Positions 61,624-64,000 of a stretch of DNA of 64,000 nucleotides are shown in pieces. The translations under genes and the position numbers were made by a program. The stretch is taken from NCBI RefSeq assembly GCF_006714895.1, contig NZ_VFME01000001.1, positions 2,976,001-3,040,000 of the forward strand, in the 5' to 3' direction. The notes below the pieces were generated by a model. It saw only the letters and a list, made by a program, of their open reading frames with translations, was not told where the DNA came from and made no database searches. The first letter of the stretch is position 1, and each line of letters opens with the position of its first letter. Source of the DNA: Gramella sp. Hel_I_59 (GTDB lineage: Bacteria > Bacteroidota > Bacteroidia > Flavobacteriales > Flavobacteriaceae).

Positions 61624-62210
61624 GTAAACAATACATCCAGAAAGGTAGGAAGACCCAGAAGCTGAAAACCCGGGACAAAATCCTTAGAAGCACACAAAAG
61701 TTACTGGAAAAGAATAAATATATAAGCCTCGAAGATGTGGCCAAAGAAGCAGACATTTCCAGGGCAACGATCTATCGCTATTATTCAAGTATCGATGTAC
61801 TTGCAGCAGAAGCAGTACTGGATCTGAATACTAAAAGCTCTGAAGATCTGTATGATGAAGTTGCTGGGAAAGACCTGGAAGAAGCTATTTTATCCATGCA
61901 GGATTATTATAACCAGTTAACCATAGATAACGAATCTGGTTTTAGAAAATATATGAGTGTAGTCCTGAACAATGATCATAGCGATAAAATGCGTGGGGCT
62001 CGCCGCAAAAAATCCTTGATGATGTTGCTGGACAGCAAGGCGCAACATATGAGTGTTGAAGAAAAAGAAAACTTAGCCAATATAGCTACAGTGCTTATGG
62101 GCGTTGAAGCCTTTGTAGTTACCAAAGATGTATGCGGTTTAAATAATGAAGAGTCTAAAAAACTATTGAACTGGGGAATGGAAAGATTACTGGAATCAAT
62201 ATTAAAGTAA
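61620..62210 (+). CDS. TetR/AcrR-family transcriptional regulator
   Basis: A 196-residue repressor-type protein. The N-terminal helix-turn-helix is typical: TRDKILRSTQKLLEKNKYISLEDVAKEADISRATIYRYYSSIDVL (about residues 17-61). The C-terminal ligand-binding helices are divergent, so the inducer is unknown. It is divergent from the cupin gene with paired palindromes between them, and convergent with the P450 gene with 2 bases between the stop codons. The most likely targets are its own gene and the cupin-lipoprotein unit. Confidence 0.92.
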   Translation: MSKQYIQKGRKTQKLKTRDKILRSTQKLLEKNKYISLEDVAKEADISRATIYRYYSSIDVLAAEAVLDLNTKSSEDLYDEVAGKDLEEAILSMQDYYNQLTIDNESGFRKYMSVVLNNDHSDKMRGARRKKSLMMLLDSKAQHMSVEEKENLANIATVLMGVEAFVVTKDVCGLNNEESKKLLNWGMERLLESILK

Positions 62211-62212
62211 AT

Positions 62213-63547
62213 CTATCTCCTTGAAAACTTCAGAATAGCATTGTTAGGCTTAAGAGTTATCAATGGTTTTATTTCGATCTCATTATTCACCGGCTGCAGT
62301 TTATAATCGTTCATCAATTCTGCAACCGCAATGATCATCTCGAACATCGCGAAGTTATTTCCTATACATTTACGTGGTCCCGCACCAAATGGGAAATATT
62401 GTGAGGAATATTGTCTTCCGCCATCAGCGAACCTTTCTGGCTTGAATGTGTCTGGCTCCTCCCAAAGATCTGGATGTCTGTGAACTTCATGCAATGAAAA
62501 CAGCAAATTGGAACCTTGTTCAAAGTATTTGCCTTCAAATTCAAATTCTTCAATATTTACCCGATCGATGAAATAAGCTGGAGGATACATACGCATTGAC
62601 TCCTCCAGAACCATTTGAGTGAATGGTGCTTTGGTCACCAGATGCATAAGATCATCGCTTTCATTCTTCAAAACTGAGACCTCTTTGTATATCTTTTCCT
62701 GCCATTCAGGATTGAATGCTAGTAACTGAGCTGTAAAAGTTAACGAATTCGAGGTAGTTTCATGCCCCGCAGTAAACAGGATCAGGATCTCATCAATAAG
62801 TTGTTCTTCATCCATGAAATTCCCGTCATCATATTTCGCATCCAGCAGCATATCCAGAAGATCGTCATAACGGTTTCCTGAAGCCTGTCGTTCGTGAACT
62901 ATGGTTCGTAAAATACTCCTTGCCTCCTCTGTTAGCTGAAGATAACTATCAATTTTTCCACTCAAACTAAACCACCATCCAAGATAGGGTTGCCTCAATT
63001 CTTTTACCAGCATTTGCTGCGTGGCTTCAGTAATATATTGGAGTCGGTTGATCTCCGTTTGATTTGCAGCACTACTAAAAAGTGATTTTACAACCGTCTG
63101 AAAAGCAAGATCGTTCATAATTGGAAAAATATCGATCTCTTTCCCGGTCTCGATTTTTTCATATTCGGCACAGATTGCTTCCTTGATGGAATCAAGTAAA
63201 TTGGCAAGTTGCTTTTTATGGAATGCCGGCTGGATCAACTTTCGTTGTTTCTTCCAGTGCTCTCCTTCTGAGGTGAGCAGACCTTTACCAACATATTTCA
63301 CCAGGTCTTTGGTCTGTATTTCAGATTTCACAAAGTTCTTCTGGTTCTTCTGAAGTACATATTCTACGAGAGCCGCGTCCCTACTGAAAATGACCGATTT
63401 ACTAAAACCGATCTTCAATCGAAAAGTATCTCCCTTTTCCTCAAAGTTCTTCTTATGAAACGGTAACGGATTCTTTAAAATATTGGCTGAATGCTTTAAA
63501 AATTTAGCCAGTGAAACTTCGGGAATACTTTTCTCTTTCTCCATCAT
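62213..63547 (-). CDS. Cytochrome P450
   Basis: Heme-thiolate monooxygenase of 444 residues, soluble. The heme-binding loop is FGAGPRKCIGNNFAMF with C394; the I-helix oxygen-activation motif is AGHETTSNS; the K-helix has EESMR (ExxR); and PERF follows. Pattern and length resemble CYP102/CYP4-like fatty-acid or terpenoid hydroxylases in Bacteroidetes, but the substrate cannot be assigned. It follows ruvB by 9 bases, so it may ride on the ruvB transcript, an arrangement without obvious functional logic. No dedicated ferredoxin or reductase is adjacent. Confidence 0.95.
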   Translation of the reverse strand: MMEKEKSIPEVSLAKFLKHSANILKNPLPFHKKNFEEKGDTFRLKIGFSKSVIFSRDAALVEYVLQKNQKNFVKSEIQTKDLVKYVGKGLLTSEGEHWKKQRKLIQPAFHKKQLANLLDSIKEAICAEYEKIETGKEIDIFPIMNDLAFQTVVKSLFSSAANQTEINRLQYITEATQQMLVKELRQPYLGWWFSLSGKIDSYLQLTEEARSILRTIVHERQASGNRYDDLLDMLLDAKYDDGNFMDEEQLIDEILILFTAGHETTSNSLTFTAQLLAFNPEWQEKIYKEVSVLKNESDDLMHLVTKAPFTQMVLEESMRMYPPAYFIDRVNIEEFEFEGKYFEQGSNLLFSLHEVHRHPDLWEEPDTFKPERFADGGRQYSSQYFPFGAGPRKCIGNNFAMFEMIIAVAELMNDYKLQPVNNEIEIKPLITLKPNNAILKFSRR

Positions 63548-63556
63548 GATACTTTT

Positions 63557-64000
63557 TTAAAACAATCCATTCTGTCCGGGAGCCTTGGTTCTCCCAAGAT
63601 GACGGTAGGCATGCTCGGTTACTTCTCTTCCGCGAGGTGTCCGGTAAATAAATCCCTGCTGAATCAAAAATGGCTCGTAAACCTCTTCAATAGTTTCAGC
63701 ACTTTCACTTACAGCTGTCGCCAGGGTAGTAATACCTACAGGACCACCTTTGAACTTGTCGATGATGGTTTCCAGGATCTTGTTGTCCATTTCATCCAGT
63801 CCATGCGCGTCCACATTCAACGCTTTTAAGCTATACCTCGCGATCTCAATATCGATCTTTCCGTTACCTTTTATCTGTGCAAAATCCCGAACCCTTCTTA
63901 GCAAGGCATTTGCGATACGCGGAGTTCCACGACTTCTGCCAGCAATTTCGATAGCAGCTTCCTGTGATATTGGAACTTTTAGGATCTCAGAACTCCTTTC
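63557..64000 (-). CDS. ruvB: Holliday junction helicase RuvB, C-terminal part (runs off window)
   Basis: Only the 3' part of the gene is inside the window, and its frame is open to the edge. The visible residues include the AAA+ sensor-2 region [19 protein letters not shown] and the winged-helix C-terminal domain ([33 protein letters not shown]; then [18 protein letters not shown]). RuvB drives branch migration with RuvA, whose gene lies about 7 kb to the left. Confidence 0.95.
   Translation of the reverse strand, partial: ERSSEILKVPISQEAAIEIAGRSRGTPRIANALLRRVRDFAQIKGNGKIDIEIARYSLKALNVDAHGLDEMDNKILETIIDKFKGGPVGITTLATAVSESAETIEEVYEPFLIQQGFIYRTPRGREVTEHAYRHLGRTKAPGQNGLF

Noticed and set aside
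1..64000. tRNA or rRNA genes, CRISPR arrays, insertion sequences, prophage
   Set aside because: I looked for cloverleaf-like gaps, regularly spaced repeats, transposase motifs and phage genes and saw none. The holin-family protein at 10360 is a common chromosomal membrane protein and not evidence of a phage.

Overview
The window looks like chromosomal core DNA of a marine member of the Flavobacteriaceae, probably close to Gramella/Christiangramia. That placement is inferred from gene content and was not searched. The supporting content is SprA and a RemB-like protein (gliding and type IX secretion), a PorP/SprF-like protein, OmpP1/FadL, DUF6089, a PiT transporter with a PhoU-like tail, TonB proteins with the flavobacterial PxFPGC motif, and promoters of the Bacteroidetes type (TTG, 18-19 nt, TAnnTTTG). 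I saw no rRNA, tRNA, CRISPR array, insertion sequence or prophage. Codon use and base composition look even throughout. Genes are tightly packed and no gene-free stretch exceeds 300 bases.

Layout. 1-6866: end of a GSCFA-domain gene, alaS, then a rightward cluster of envelope genes (M23 peptidase, MerR regulator, LemA, two TPM-domain proteins, pentapeptide-repeat protein). 6887-15215 (leftward): clpX, clpP and tig, a small membrane protein, a GDSL-type lipoprotein with OmpP1/FadL, an alpha/beta hydrolase and pdxJ. 15305-23266 (rightward): CBS protein, nadK, DUF6089 barrel, uppS, bamA, two Skp/OmpH chaperones and murI, an outer-membrane and cell-wall biogenesis run. 23263-30745: PorP/SprF, Nfu-type Fe-S scaffold, PiT transporter, DUF255 thioredoxin-like protein and an MscS channel.

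30749-38552 (leftward) is an ABC efflux operon: ATPase, two MacB-like permeases, adaptor, TolC, second adaptor, with tsaB at the end. 38676-43831 (leftward) is a respiratory block: heme o synthase, two subunit III-type proteins and subunit IV of cytochrome c oxidase, then a Cys-less thioredoxin-like protein, SCO, DUF420 and a small CxxC membrane protein. 43920-56297 (leftward) is the motility/secretion block: ruvA, the giant sprA, gcvH, VanZ, two TonB proteins and a RemB-like barrel. 56382-64000: malic enzyme, a TonB_C-domain gene with an apparent frameshift in an AT repeat, queG, a His-rich lipoprotein and cupin diverging from a TetR regulator, a cytochrome P450, and the 3' end of ruvB.

The observations most worth a second look are the (AT)6 tract inside a 22-nt palindrome that puts a signal peptide one repeat unit out of frame (58800-58860), paired operator-like palindromes between the cupin and tetR genes, terminator-like hairpins inside the coding sequences of tsaB and queG, the shared Cys-pair plus TonB_C module in four proteins including the RemB-like barrel, and the two-adaptor, two-permease efflux operon.
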